Shown: positions 37,760 to 45,104 of the stretch, piece after piece
Numbering within the stretch: position 1 is the stretch's first letter
Layout: the number at the start of each line of letters is the position of its first letter
Assembly: GCA_964450305.1 (NCBI GenBank)
Contig: CAYVFB010000001.1
Location: forward strand, 1 to 64,000
Origin: JAAYJG01 sp964450305
GTDB taxonomy: Bacteria; Bacillota; Clostridia; DSM-8532
Reading direction: 5' to 3'
Length of the DNA stretch: 64,000 nucleotides
Program-made: the position numbers and the translations under genes
Notes under the pieces: generated by a model
Seen by the model: only the letters and a program-made list of their open reading frames with translations
Databases searched by the model: none
What the model was told of the DNA's origin: nothing

Positions 37760-38683
37760 TTACTGCTCTGTTTTTCTGAGCATTTCATAAAGCTTTTTCT
37801 GCTCATCGGTTAAGTGTCGCGGGTTCATGATTCTCACCTGAATCAGCATATCGCCACGGTTTTCGTTGGATTTGCCATAGCCTTTTCCCTGTACACGAAT
37901 TTTCTGATCGCTCTGGATGCCCGCCGGTATTTTCACCATAATTGCCCCATCGGGTGACTGTACCTTCATCTCACCGCCAAGAGCCGCTACCCAGGGCGCA
38001 ATATCCAGCCTTTGGATCAGGTGTTTCCCCTCCAGCCTGTACCTGCCTTCCTTAAACCGTATGATGATATATAAATCCCCGCTGGGGCCACCGCCTGTGC
38101 CGGGATGACCCTGACCGGCCAGCTTTACCCTGCCGCCTTCCGGAACCCCCCTTGGGATGCGCACCGAAAGTGTTTTTGTTCCGGCTGCGGTACGGATTGA
38201 AAAGGTTTTTTCACTTCCTTCCAACCCCTCTTCCGGGGTGATCTGCATTTCAGCCTCAATATCTTCACCGCGCATGCTCCTTCGGTTTGAGGAAAAACCT
38301 GTACGGAAGCCCTGCGTTCCTGAACCACCACCAAAAATATCGTCCATGTTCAATCCGCCCTCGCCGAAGAACATGTTGAAAAAATCGCTGAAATCGTTAT
38401 TCCCGCCTCTGAATTCATAATGACCAAACTGGGAGGGATCAAAATCCATCCCATTCTGGAAATTCATGGAATGGCCAAACTGATCATACTTTTTTCTCTT
38501 TTCGGGGTCTCCAAGAACCTCATAGGCTTCGTTTAATTCTTTAAACCTTTCCTCTGCACTTTTATTACCGGGGTTCGCGTCGGGATGATATTTTTTTGCC
38601 AGCTTACGGTAGCTTTTCTTAATGACATCCTGGGTCGCATCCTTCTCAACACCCAGAACCTGATAATAATCTAAATACTTCAT
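37760..38683 (-). CDS. cbpA: CbpA-type J-domain protein
   Basis: A 307-residue J-protein with N-terminal J domain (YYQVLGVEKDATQDV, HPD in YHPDANPG), a Gly/Phe/Asn-rich linker (residues about 70-135) and two C-terminal beta domains, but without the zinc-finger region of DnaJ. This is the CbpA class, which works with DnaK. The start MKYLDYYQV at 38683 lies behind GGAGGTGAG. It precedes clpB by 94 bases. Its promoter carries a CtsR operator, so the cbpA-clpB pair is heat-induced separately from the HrcA set. Confidence 0.92.
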   Translation of the reverse strand: MKYLDYYQVLGVEKDATQDVIKKSYRKLAKKYHPDANPGNKSAEERFKELNEAYEVLGDPEKRKKYDQFGHSMNFQNGMDFDPSQFGHYEFRGGNNDFSDFFNMFFGEGGLNMDDIFGGGSGTQGFRTGFSSNRRSMRGEDIEAEMQITPEEGLEGSEKTFSIRTAAGTKTLSVRIPRGVPEGGRVKLAGQGHPGTGGGPSGDLYIIIRFKEGRYRLEGKHLIQRLDIAPWVAALGGEMKVQSPDGAIMVKIPAGIQSDQKIRVQGKGYGKSNENRGDMLIQVRIMNPRHLTDEQKKLYEMLRKTEQ

Positions 38684-38699
38684 GGCACTCACCTCCGAC

Positions 38700-38716
38700 T
38701 TTGACTTTCTTTGACT
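38700..38716 (-). promoter_or_regulatory. CtsR operator upstream of cbpA-clpB
   Basis: On the minus strand AGTCAAA-GAA-AGTCAAA, a perfect match to the CtsR consensus (A/G)GTCAAA-nAn-(A/G)GTCAAA. It covers the expected transcription start, 17 bases before the cbpA start codon. Confidence 0.93.
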
Positions 38717-38723
38717 TTACTTT

Positions 38724-38752
38724 ATTATACTAATTTTTTTAAAAGAAATCAA
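38724..38752 (-). promoter_or_regulatory. cbpA-clpB promoter
   Basis: On the minus strand TTGATT (38747-38752), 17-base spacer and a perfect TATAAT (38724-38729), immediately before the CtsR box. Confidence 0.85.
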
Positions 38753-38868
38753 TCTTTTGTTTTTATTCTCTTTAAAAAAGGGTATTTTATAATTAGTATA
38801 GAATATTATTATACACTGCGAATCGTTGCGCATAAAGCAGAAGATAATCCTGAAGGGGAGGAGACGCT

Positions 38869-40149
38869 ATGGCCAAGGAAATGATTGCCCTGATACTGGC
38901 CGGAGGTGAAGGAAGCCGCCTGGGTGTTTTAACTCGGCAAATTGCAAAACCGGCAGTTCTTTATGGCGGAAAATACCGTATCATTGATTTTTCCCTCAGT
39001 AATTGCATCAACTCAGGCATTGATACCGTTGGTGTGCTGACGCAATACCGACCATTACAATTAAATCACCATATCGGTATCGGAAAACCCTGGGACATGG
39101 ACAGGATGAACGGAGGCGTCACCATACTGTCCCCGTTTACCAAACAACAAAAGGGTGAATGGTATTCCGGGACAGCAGATGCGGTTTATCAGAACATTCA
39201 TTATGTGGACGAACTGGATCCCAAATTTGTCGTCATCCTCTCCGGAGATCATATCTACAAGATGGATTATGCCCGAATGCTGGACTTCCATAAGAAAAAC
39301 AATGCGGATGCCACTATTTCGGTTATCAGCGTCCCGATAGAAGAAGCCGGCCGTTATGGCATCATGAATGCCGCGGAGGATGGTAAAATTTATGAGTTCC
39401 AGGAGAAACCAGCAAACCCGAAAAGCAATTTAGCATCCATGGGGGTCTACATATTCACTTGGGGTGTTTTAAAGAAATACCTGATGGATGATCATCATCT
39501 CGAACAATCGGATCATGATTTCGGGAAAAATGTCATTCCAAAGCTGCTGGCAGACAACCGCAGCATTTGGGCATACCCGTTTACGGGCTATTGGCGGGAT
39601 GTTGGGACCATACAGGCCTATTGGGAATCCAATATGGATCTGATCACCCGTGTTCCTCAGTTCAACCTTTTTGATCCGGACTGGAAAATATATACACCCA
39701 ACCCTGTAAAACCTGCTCATTTCATCGGTGATACGGGTCATGTCACACGCTCCATCATCGCTGAGGGCTGCATGGTTTACGGTCACGTGAAGGATTCGGT
39801 TGTGTTTCCCGGGGTCACCATTGAAAAAGATGTTGAGATCGAAGACTCTATCATTATGTCCAACAGCATTATCAAAGCAGGCTCCAGGGTTTTGTGCACT
39901 ATCGTTGGTGAGCGAACAACCATCGGATTCAACGTAAAAACCGGCGTAGGCGAGTACAAGGACAGCTCTTACAATCCAAAGGTTTATCAGTCCAGGATTA
40001 CAGTGATCGGCTCCTACACCTTTGTCCCCGATAATGCCGCCATTGGCTGCAATGTCGTTTTGGACAATCACTTGCAGGCACCGGATTTTAAAACACTGGA
40101 TATCCCATCAGGCTCAGCAGTTATCAAGGGGGGTGAGGTTAATGAATAA
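38869..40149 (+). CDS. glgC: Glucose-1-phosphate adenylyltransferase catalytic subunit
   Basis: A 426-residue ADP-glucose pyrophosphorylase, making ADP-glucose for glycogen synthesis. The nucleotidyltransferase N-terminus has LILAGGEGSRLGVLT (pyrophosphorylase loop) and KPAVLYGGKYRIIDF. GDHIYKMDY contains the catalytic Asp, and FQEKP and YWRDVGT follow. The C-terminal left-handed beta-helix covers about 295-425. The start is the ATG at 38869, behind GGGGAGGAG. It overlaps glgD by 8 bases. The glgC-glgD pair is typical of Firmicutes. Confidence 0.97.
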   Translation: MAKEMIALILAGGEGSRLGVLTRQIAKPAVLYGGKYRIIDFSLSNCINSGIDTVGVLTQYRPLQLNHHIGIGKPWDMDRMNGGVTILSPFTKQQKGEWYSGTADAVYQNIHYVDELDPKFVVILSGDHIYKMDYARMLDFHKKNNADATISVISVPIEEAGRYGIMNAAEDGKIYEFQEKPANPKSNLASMGVYIFTWGVLKKYLMDDHHLEQSDHDFGKNVIPKLLADNRSIWAYPFTGYWRDVGTIQAYWESNMDLITRVPQFNLFDPDWKIYTPNPVKPAHFIGDTGHVTRSIIAEGCMVYGHVKDSVVFPGVTIEKDVEIEDSIIMSNSIIKAGSRVLCTIVGERTTIGFNVKTGVGEYKDSSYNPKVYQSRITVIGSYTFVPDNAAIGCNVVLDNHLQAPDFKTLDIPSGSAVIKGGEVNE

Positions 40150-41263
40150 CACCATGGGGATCATTTTAACCGGAGGAAAAAACAATCGGCTCAAGGAGCT
40201 TTCAATGGAGCGTTCCATTTCCGCGGTTCCATTTGGCGGAAAATATCGCGCCATAGATTTTGCATTGTCCAATATGATCAATTCAGGCATACGCAATGTG
40301 GGGATTCCCACACAGTACAACTTTCACTCCCTCATGGATCACCTTGGTTCGGGTAAGGAGTGGGATTTGGACAGAAAAAACGATGGTCTGTTTATCTTTC
40401 CGCCCTACCTTTCAGAGTATGGAACAGGCTGGTACAAAGGCTCAGCGGACGCGATGTATGCCAATCTGACCTTCCTTAAGCGCAGCAATGAGGAGTTCGT
40501 CCTGATCAATCAGGGTTATGCCATTTATAATATGAATTATGCCGAAATGCTGGAGCAACATGTGGACAAGGATGCCGATATCACCATTGCCTGCCGGCAG
40601 ATGGATGATCTGCCCAAAGATGAACTTAGTCACCTGGGCATTGTGGAACGGGGCAGCGATCAAAAGATCATCGACTTTCAGGAGAAGCCTCTGAACCCCA
40701 AAAGCAACTTTGCTTCCCTGGGGATTTACCTCATTAAACGCAAATTACTGATCGAGCTCCTGGAGGATAGCGCAGCGCATGGATACTTCGAGTTTGTGAA
40801 AGATGTCCTCATACGAAGGATCAACGAACTGCGGCTTTACGCTTATGAATTTAAAGGCTATTGGCGTCCGTTAAGCACCATTCAGCTATATTACAGGGCG
40901 AACATGGAACTGCTGGATCCCGCCGTACGGTATGAGCTTTTTGTGAAAAATGGAAAAATCTTTACGAAGGTCAAAGATGAGCCACCGGCTAAATACAACG
41001 AAGAAGCCATCGTGAAAAACACCATCGTGGCAGATGGATGCATCATTGAAGGTAATGTGGAAAACAGTATCCTGTTCCGGGGTGTGAAGATTCGGCGGGG
41101 CGCTGTTGTCCGCAACAGCATCATCATGCAGAACGCCGAGGTTTTTGAAAATGCTTCGCTGAACAATTGTATTCTGGATAAAAACGTTGCCATCAGCTTT
41201 GGAAAGCAACTGAACGGGGATCGGAACTGGCCATTAATCGTAGGGAAAAACGTACGGGTATAA
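40142..41263 (+). CDS. glgD: Glucose-1-phosphate adenylyltransferase regulatory-type subunit GlgD
   Basis: A 373-residue GlgD, a GlgC paralogue that forms a mixed complex with GlgC. It opens MNNTMGIILTGGKNNRLKEL. The pyrophosphorylase loop is changed (TGGKNNRL, not AGGxGSRL) and the catalytic GDH region reads NQGYAIYNMNY, so the catalytic Asp is absent. That fits a non-catalytic, activity-modulating subunit. The beta-helix domain follows. It starts within the end of glgC, coupled translation, and a terminator follows. Confidence 0.93.
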   Translation: MNNTMGIILTGGKNNRLKELSMERSISAVPFGGKYRAIDFALSNMINSGIRNVGIPTQYNFHSLMDHLGSGKEWDLDRKNDGLFIFPPYLSEYGTGWYKGSADAMYANLTFLKRSNEEFVLINQGYAIYNMNYAEMLEQHVDKDADITIACRQMDDLPKDELSHLGIVERGSDQKIIDFQEKPLNPKSNFASLGIYLIKRKLLIELLEDSAAHGYFEFVKDVLIRRINELRLYAYEFKGYWRPLSTIQLYYRANMELLDPAVRYELFVKNGKIFTKVKDEPPAKYNEEAIVKNTIVADGCIIEGNVENSILFRGVKIRRGAVVRNSIIMQNAEVFENASLNNCILDKNVAISFGKQLNGDRNWPLIVGKNVRV

Positions 41264-41310
41264 CGACAGGAGACAAGATAAGATTGCGCTCATGCTGGGC
41301 GCCCAACATT

Positions 41311-41339
41311 CCCCCGGTAATACTGCCGGGGGTTTTTTG
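41311..41339 (+). terminator. Terminator of glgC-glgD
   Basis: A 7-bp GC-only stem (CCCCCGG / CCGGGGG) with an 8-base loop is followed by TTTTTTG. It lies in the short gap between glgD and the convergent JAMM gene. Confidence 0.92.
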
Positions 41340-41358
41340 ATTGTTTCTTTTGCTCAGG

Positions 41359-41949
41359 CTAGAGGGAATATGGACTAAGGTGCCTGTCCCCTCTGGCTTC
41401 TTGATAAAGGAAGAACCCCCCAAGCTTTTGTACTTTGTTGTCCTTCCACTGGAAAAATCCGTGGTTTTTTCTGATGGGATCGATCACATAAGCAACCTGG
41501 AAAGGCAGGTTGAAAAAATTCTCCTGAATAAACAGATCAAAGCTCGATAAAAACACGCCATAACCGGGATGTGTGTGCTGCCAGCCTACAATTTTCAAGC
41601 CAGGATAAAGCCGGCTTTGCTCAGCGTGAACATAATTCCAGGTTTCGTGGGTAAAGGTGAGGGTCGAGGCCGTTGCATCGGCATATTTCGCTTCAATAAA
41701 ATCCGAAATGAGGACATTGGCTTTTCCGTTGATCAGCAGTGAGCTTCCCAGCAGGATACTGCCCAGTTCTTTTTTCGTATCCGAGCAAGCCAGTTCCTCG
41801 ATCTGAGTATAGACACCTTCCCGAATAAAAACCTTAACATCATCCTCTCCTATGTTTCCCTTTTGGATTGTATTTTGGGGGAGTTGAAGAGAGCAATTCC
41901 GGGGGTTTCCATTTTCAAACAATTCGATTTCAACAGAGACTTCTTTCAT
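41359..41949 (-). CDS. JAMM-type isopeptidase-like protein, soluble
   Basis: A 196-residue MPN/JAMM metalloprotease. The signature is complete: Glu61 (KKELGSILLG), His125 and His127 in WQHTHPGY, Ser135 and Asp138, i.e. HxH-x7-S-x2-D. JAMM enzymes cleave ubiquitin-like modifiers from targets or trim them. No membrane segment is seen. It is the last gene of the ubiquitin-like operon, 12 bases after the RING-like gene. It shares the core (FIEAKYADATASTLTFTHETW) with the membrane JAMM protein at 43181, so the two are paralogues. The C-terminal tail is hydrophilic (GDRHLSPYSL) and overlaps a GGGGACAGGCACC sequence. Activity and substrate are inference. Confidence 0.9.
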   Translation of the reverse strand: MKEVSVEIELFENGNPRNCSLQLPQNTIQKGNIGEDDVKVFIREGVYTQIEELACSDTKKELGSILLGSSLLINGKANVLISDFIEAKYADATASTLTFTHETWNYVHAEQSRLYPGLKIVGWQHTHPGYGVFLSSFDLFIQENFFNLPFQVAYVIDPIRKNHGFFQWKDNKVQKLGGFFLYQEARGDRHLSPYSL

Positions 41950-41961
41950 GTTTTACTCCCA

Positions 41962-43125
41962 TTAACCCATATAGGACAGGAATTCCGTGATTACGCCAAT
42001 CATGATGCCAACAAGGAGTAATCCAACGAAAAATAGGCCGACTGCGCTGATACTGATTCCACCTTTTTTACGAAGGTAGGTGTACCGTTGCAAGTCCGGA
42101 ATGCTTTCAGCCTTCTTCAGGGCAGCTTCAGTATAGCGCATGTAAAAGCTGTTTCCTAAAGTTCCCAATGAAAGGGCTGTCAAGAGGTTCAGTATGGGCT
42201 CTATCTCAGGCAGTAAAAGGCCCAGTAACAGAATACCCGTGAAGAACAAACCCACCTTGTACATCTTTCTGTAAAAGCACCAAATCACATTAAAAAACCA
42301 TGCAGACCAGTTCCAGCTGAACTTTCTGTTTTCTATCCTCATTTCTATAAACTTCCGGCGATAGTAGTCGGGATTTACCTTAATAAAGTCATTCTCACTG
42401 GAAGTGGAGCCAATATGATTTTCTGTATTATCATACGACTGGTGAGATGCCTGCGAACTGGCCGAGGCCGCGTTATGAGGCGTGAACGCACCTGTTGGTG
42501 AGGTGCTTCCATAAGGCAATTGACCTCCCGGCAAACTTACTGTGGCTGCGTTATGGGGCATATTACTTTCAATTTTCAAGGGGTCAGTGTTATTCTGGTA
42601 TGATTGCGGGGATGTTTGCGGATTTATGGGAATACCAGCATTTGAAGAATAGTGACGGCCTAACGGAGAACTTCCGTAAGGTTGTCCCGGAGCCTGCGGT
42701 TGAACAGTCTGTGCACCCATGGGCTTATATGGCATCGAAGTCTGGATTGCACCCTGGTTTGTATGCGATATATGCTGAGGATTATCCCGGAGTTGAGTGT
42801 GAGATGTTCCGTCTGAGCCAAGAGGTTTTAAAAGCTTGGCACCGCATTTTCTGCAAAATGTGTTTGAAAAATGATTCAGTAAACCACATTTAAAGCATTT
42901 CAACTGCTCTTCATTGAATTGCAGCGGAATTTCCATCGCGCTCTGGGCCATGCCCTGGTCCACTGCCTGAATCGTACCCAAACAGCCAAAGGTCGTACAT
43001 CCCTGGTTTTCTATCCAACATTCCTGATGGTGGGGCATGCCGCAGTCACTGCACAAAATAATGTTTTCTTCTTTTTGAATGATCGTTTTACAGTAGGGGC
43101 ATGTCTTGCCAATGTAATCCTCCAT
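41962..43125 (-). CDS. RING-like zinc protein with zinc ribbon and C-terminal membrane domain
   Basis: A 387-residue protein starting at the ATG behind GAGAGGA. Residues 9-48 hold a cross-brace set: C9/C12, C25/C28, H32 or H33, C36, C43, C48, as in prokaryotic RING-like domains, opening CPYCKTIIQ and containing CSDCGMPHHQECW. A zinc ribbon follows (C77/C80, C91/C94; CFKCG...CRKCG). Residues about 101-250 form a Gln/Asn/Pro/Ser-rich, probably disordered linker. The C-terminal 120 residues hold hydrophobic segments with WNWSAWFFNVIWCFYRKM, like the DUF2628 family. RING-like domains recruit E2 enzymes in eukaryotes, so it is a plausible E3-like adaptor at the membrane. That role is inference. 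Confidence 0.8.
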   Translation of the reverse strand: MEDYIGKTCPYCKTIIQKEENIILCSDCGMPHHQECWIENQGCTTFGCLGTIQAVDQGMAQSAMEIPLQFNEEQLKCFKCGLLNHFSNTFCRKCGAKLLKPLGSDGTSHTQLRDNPQHISHTNQGAIQTSMPYKPMGAQTVQPQAPGQPYGSSPLGRHYSSNAGIPINPQTSPQSYQNNTDPLKIESNMPHNAATVSLPGGQLPYGSTSPTGAFTPHNAASASSQASHQSYDNTENHIGSTSSENDFIKVNPDYYRRKFIEMRIENRKFSWNWSAWFFNVIWCFYRKMYKVGLFFTGILLLGLLLPEIEPILNLLTALSLGTLGNSFYMRYTEAALKKAESIPDLQRYTYLRKKGGISISAVGLFFVGLLLVGIMIGVITEFLSYMG

Positions 43126-43180
43126 TGGAAATCCTCTCTTTCGATAGTTTTGCCAAAACACACAAATGATGAATGGTTAG

Positions 43181-44038
43181 CTAATTATTCGGGACTTGCG
43201 GGTTTCCTGCTCCATCGGAATTTCTGTTCTGGTTTACAGCCCCGTTTAGTTGTTCGATATTTTCATGCATATACAGTATATTTTGATATAGTTGTGAAGT
43301 GTTGGATTCCATTTGCTTCAGGTTGCGTTCCAGGATGGTGATTCTGCTGCGCAGGCCCCCAACAAAAAAGGTCAGGAATATCACCACGACAACCAGTGCT
43401 GCAATGACAATATCTTTCGGGGAAAAAGAAAATGCTTCGGCAGTTTCGGATTGTTGCTCGCCGATATTGATCCTGGCCCCAATTTTATCGAAGATATAAA
43501 AGCTGTGCGATTTTTCCAGTTTCCCGTTGGAATTATAGTAAATACCTTCAGAACCCTGAATGGGATCGACCACGTAAGCAATTTGGTAATCTTCCTTGAA
43601 GAAATTATTCTGAATGAATTTATCATATTCCGACAGAAAAATGCCATAATCCGGATGGGTATGAATCCAACCCACAATTTTCTGCGAGGGATATTTCTTA
43701 GCTATTTCCCTATGGCAAAACTCCCATGTTTCGTGAGTGAATTTCAGGGTCGTAGGGGTGGCTTCACAGTATTTTGCCTCAATAAAGCCATTGACCAAAA
43801 CATTCATTTTCCCAAATTCTTCAACAACCTCCCCTACCAGAAGGCCTCCGCTTTCATTGGTGGTTTTGCCACGAGTAAACCTATGGATAGCTTTGTATAC
43901 TGGCTGAGCGATATAGATTCCCTTTCCCTCAGCCGCATGCTCGCCGACCTCCACAAAATTCATCGGCAATCCATTTTCTTCGTTTTGAGCAGGTTGATCT
44001 ACCTGCTTGCTCTTTTTAGAGATCTTCTTTTTCGCCAT
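43181..44038 (-). CDS. Membrane-anchored JAMM peptidase
   Basis: A 285-residue protein. Residues about 41-185 form a JAMM domain with Glu62 (NESGG), His126/His128 (WIHTHPDY), Ser136 and Asp139, a perfect HxH-x7-S-x2-D signature. One membrane helix covers about 210-229 (VIAALVVVVIFLTFFVGG), followed by a coiled-coil-like stretch (ITILERNLKQMESNTSQL). The N-terminus is basic, so the JAMM domain is probably cytoplasmic and the coil outside. The start is the ATG at 44038, seven bases past the preceding stop codon. Deconjugation of the ubiquitin-like protein, at the membrane, is the likely role. Confidence 0.88.
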   Translation of the reverse strand: MAKKKISKKSKQVDQPAQNEENGLPMNFVEVGEHAAEGKGIYIAQPVYKAIHRFTRGKTTNESGGLLVGEVVEEFGKMNVLVNGFIEAKYCEATPTTLKFTHETWEFCHREIAKKYPSQKIVGWIHTHPDYGIFLSEYDKFIQNNFFKEDYQIAYVVDPIQGSEGIYYNSNGKLEKSHSFYIFDKIGARINIGEQQSETAEAFSFSPKDIVIAALVVVVIFLTFFVGGLRSRITILERNLKQMESNTSQLYQNILYMHENIEQLNGAVNQNRNSDGAGNPQVPNN

Positions 44039-44045
44039 AAAATCA

Positions 44046-44972
44046 TCACTCCAAAAATTCGATTTCAAAATCTGTTCGTTCCGAAGGATTAGGTTTATGA
44101 TCCATTATCTTTCTTCTGATCAATAACAGCGCAAGGAACCCGTTGGCTGCCATAGATATTACCAGCAGAATGATCAGCAATGTGATTTGAGGGTTCGCCT
44201 GCCTGCTTTGGGCATCTGGAGATTGGCTGAATGGTTTGGGTTTTATCTCCTCTGTCTGGATATACGGTTCTTTGGTCAACCCTGAAACATTGCCTTCGTT
44301 ATCGATCACAATACCGCTGCGTTCAAGAAAAGCTGCTACCGTCGTCATTGGAACAGCAAGGCCAATACCTTCGCTGTTGGTGATTTTCAGTGTATTCACA
44401 CCAATCACCTGGCCATTGTCGTTCAGCAATGGACCACCGCTGTTCCCTGAATTAATGGCAGCATCTATTTGTAAATACAGGTTGGGGCCAAGCCTTCTGT
44501 CTTTTGCAGAAAGAACACCCTTCGTCAGTGTGTAGTCCATGCTGTTCGGAGTACCGATGGCATATACGTCCTCACCAATCTTACAGTCGTCGTAATCTGC
44601 TACTGTTAAAAGCGGGAAATCCGCATGCTCTACCCACAAAGCAGCAATATCCAGCTCTTCATCAAACGCAGAAATATTGGCTTTAAACTCATCCCCATGG
44701 TAGTTTACGACGGTTATTTTATCAGCATCGGCTACCACATGCGCATTGGTAATGACCAGATCTTTACCGAGGGAGAAACCGCTGCCTAATGAACGGTCTG
44801 CATAGATGACAAAGACTGAATCATAGGTTTTTTCCGCATCAAAACCGATGGCGCGCACCCTTGTCGGGAACAACGCACCAGATATCAGAACGCAGAGCAA
44901 CACCGCCGCTGTTATAGAGCCGCGCATAGCCGTAAGCAATATGCTGATGATGTTTTGAAGAATCTTTTTCAC
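44046..44972 (-). CDS. HtrA-type serine protease with N- and C-terminal membrane segments
   Basis: A 308-residue trypsin-like protease. The N-terminus is hydrophobic with a signal-peptide-like end (TRVRA, about 37-41) and the catalytic triad is His78 (ITNAHVV), Asp108 (ELDIA) and Ser178 (NSGNSGGPL). No PDZ domain is visible; a second membrane helix at about 264-286 and a short acidic cytoplasmic tail follow. The start is placed at GTG 44972 behind AGGTGGG; Met16 is an alternative and would leave a shorter signal peptide. A gap of 132 bases separates it from the E2 gene. The protease domain faces outward if the first segment is a signal or anchor. Its link to the conjugation system rests on gene order. 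Confidence 0.87.
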   Translation of the reverse strand: MKKILQNIISILLTAMRGSITAAVLLCVLISGALFPTRVRAIGFDAEKTYDSVFVIYADRSLGSGFSLGKDLVITNAHVVADADKITVVNYHGDEFKANISAFDEELDIAALWVEHADFPLLTVADYDDCKIGEDVYAIGTPNSMDYTLTKGVLSAKDRRLGPNLYLQIDAAINSGNSGGPLLNDNGQVIGVNTLKITNSEGIGLAVPMTTVAAFLERSGIVIDNEGNVSGLTKEPYIQTEEIKPKPFSQSPDAQSRQANPQITLLIILLVISMAANGFLALLLIRRKIMDHKPNPSERTDFEIEFLE

Positions 44973-45104
44973 TTTCCCACCTTGTTCAGACCTCAGGAAC
45001 AAAAACTGTCGCCTAAAGGTGCAGCTAAATTTTTGTAGGGTTACCGCCGCAATCTGGCCGGCACTCATTTTATACGATATTATGCAGGCTATTGTCGGCT
45101 GAAA

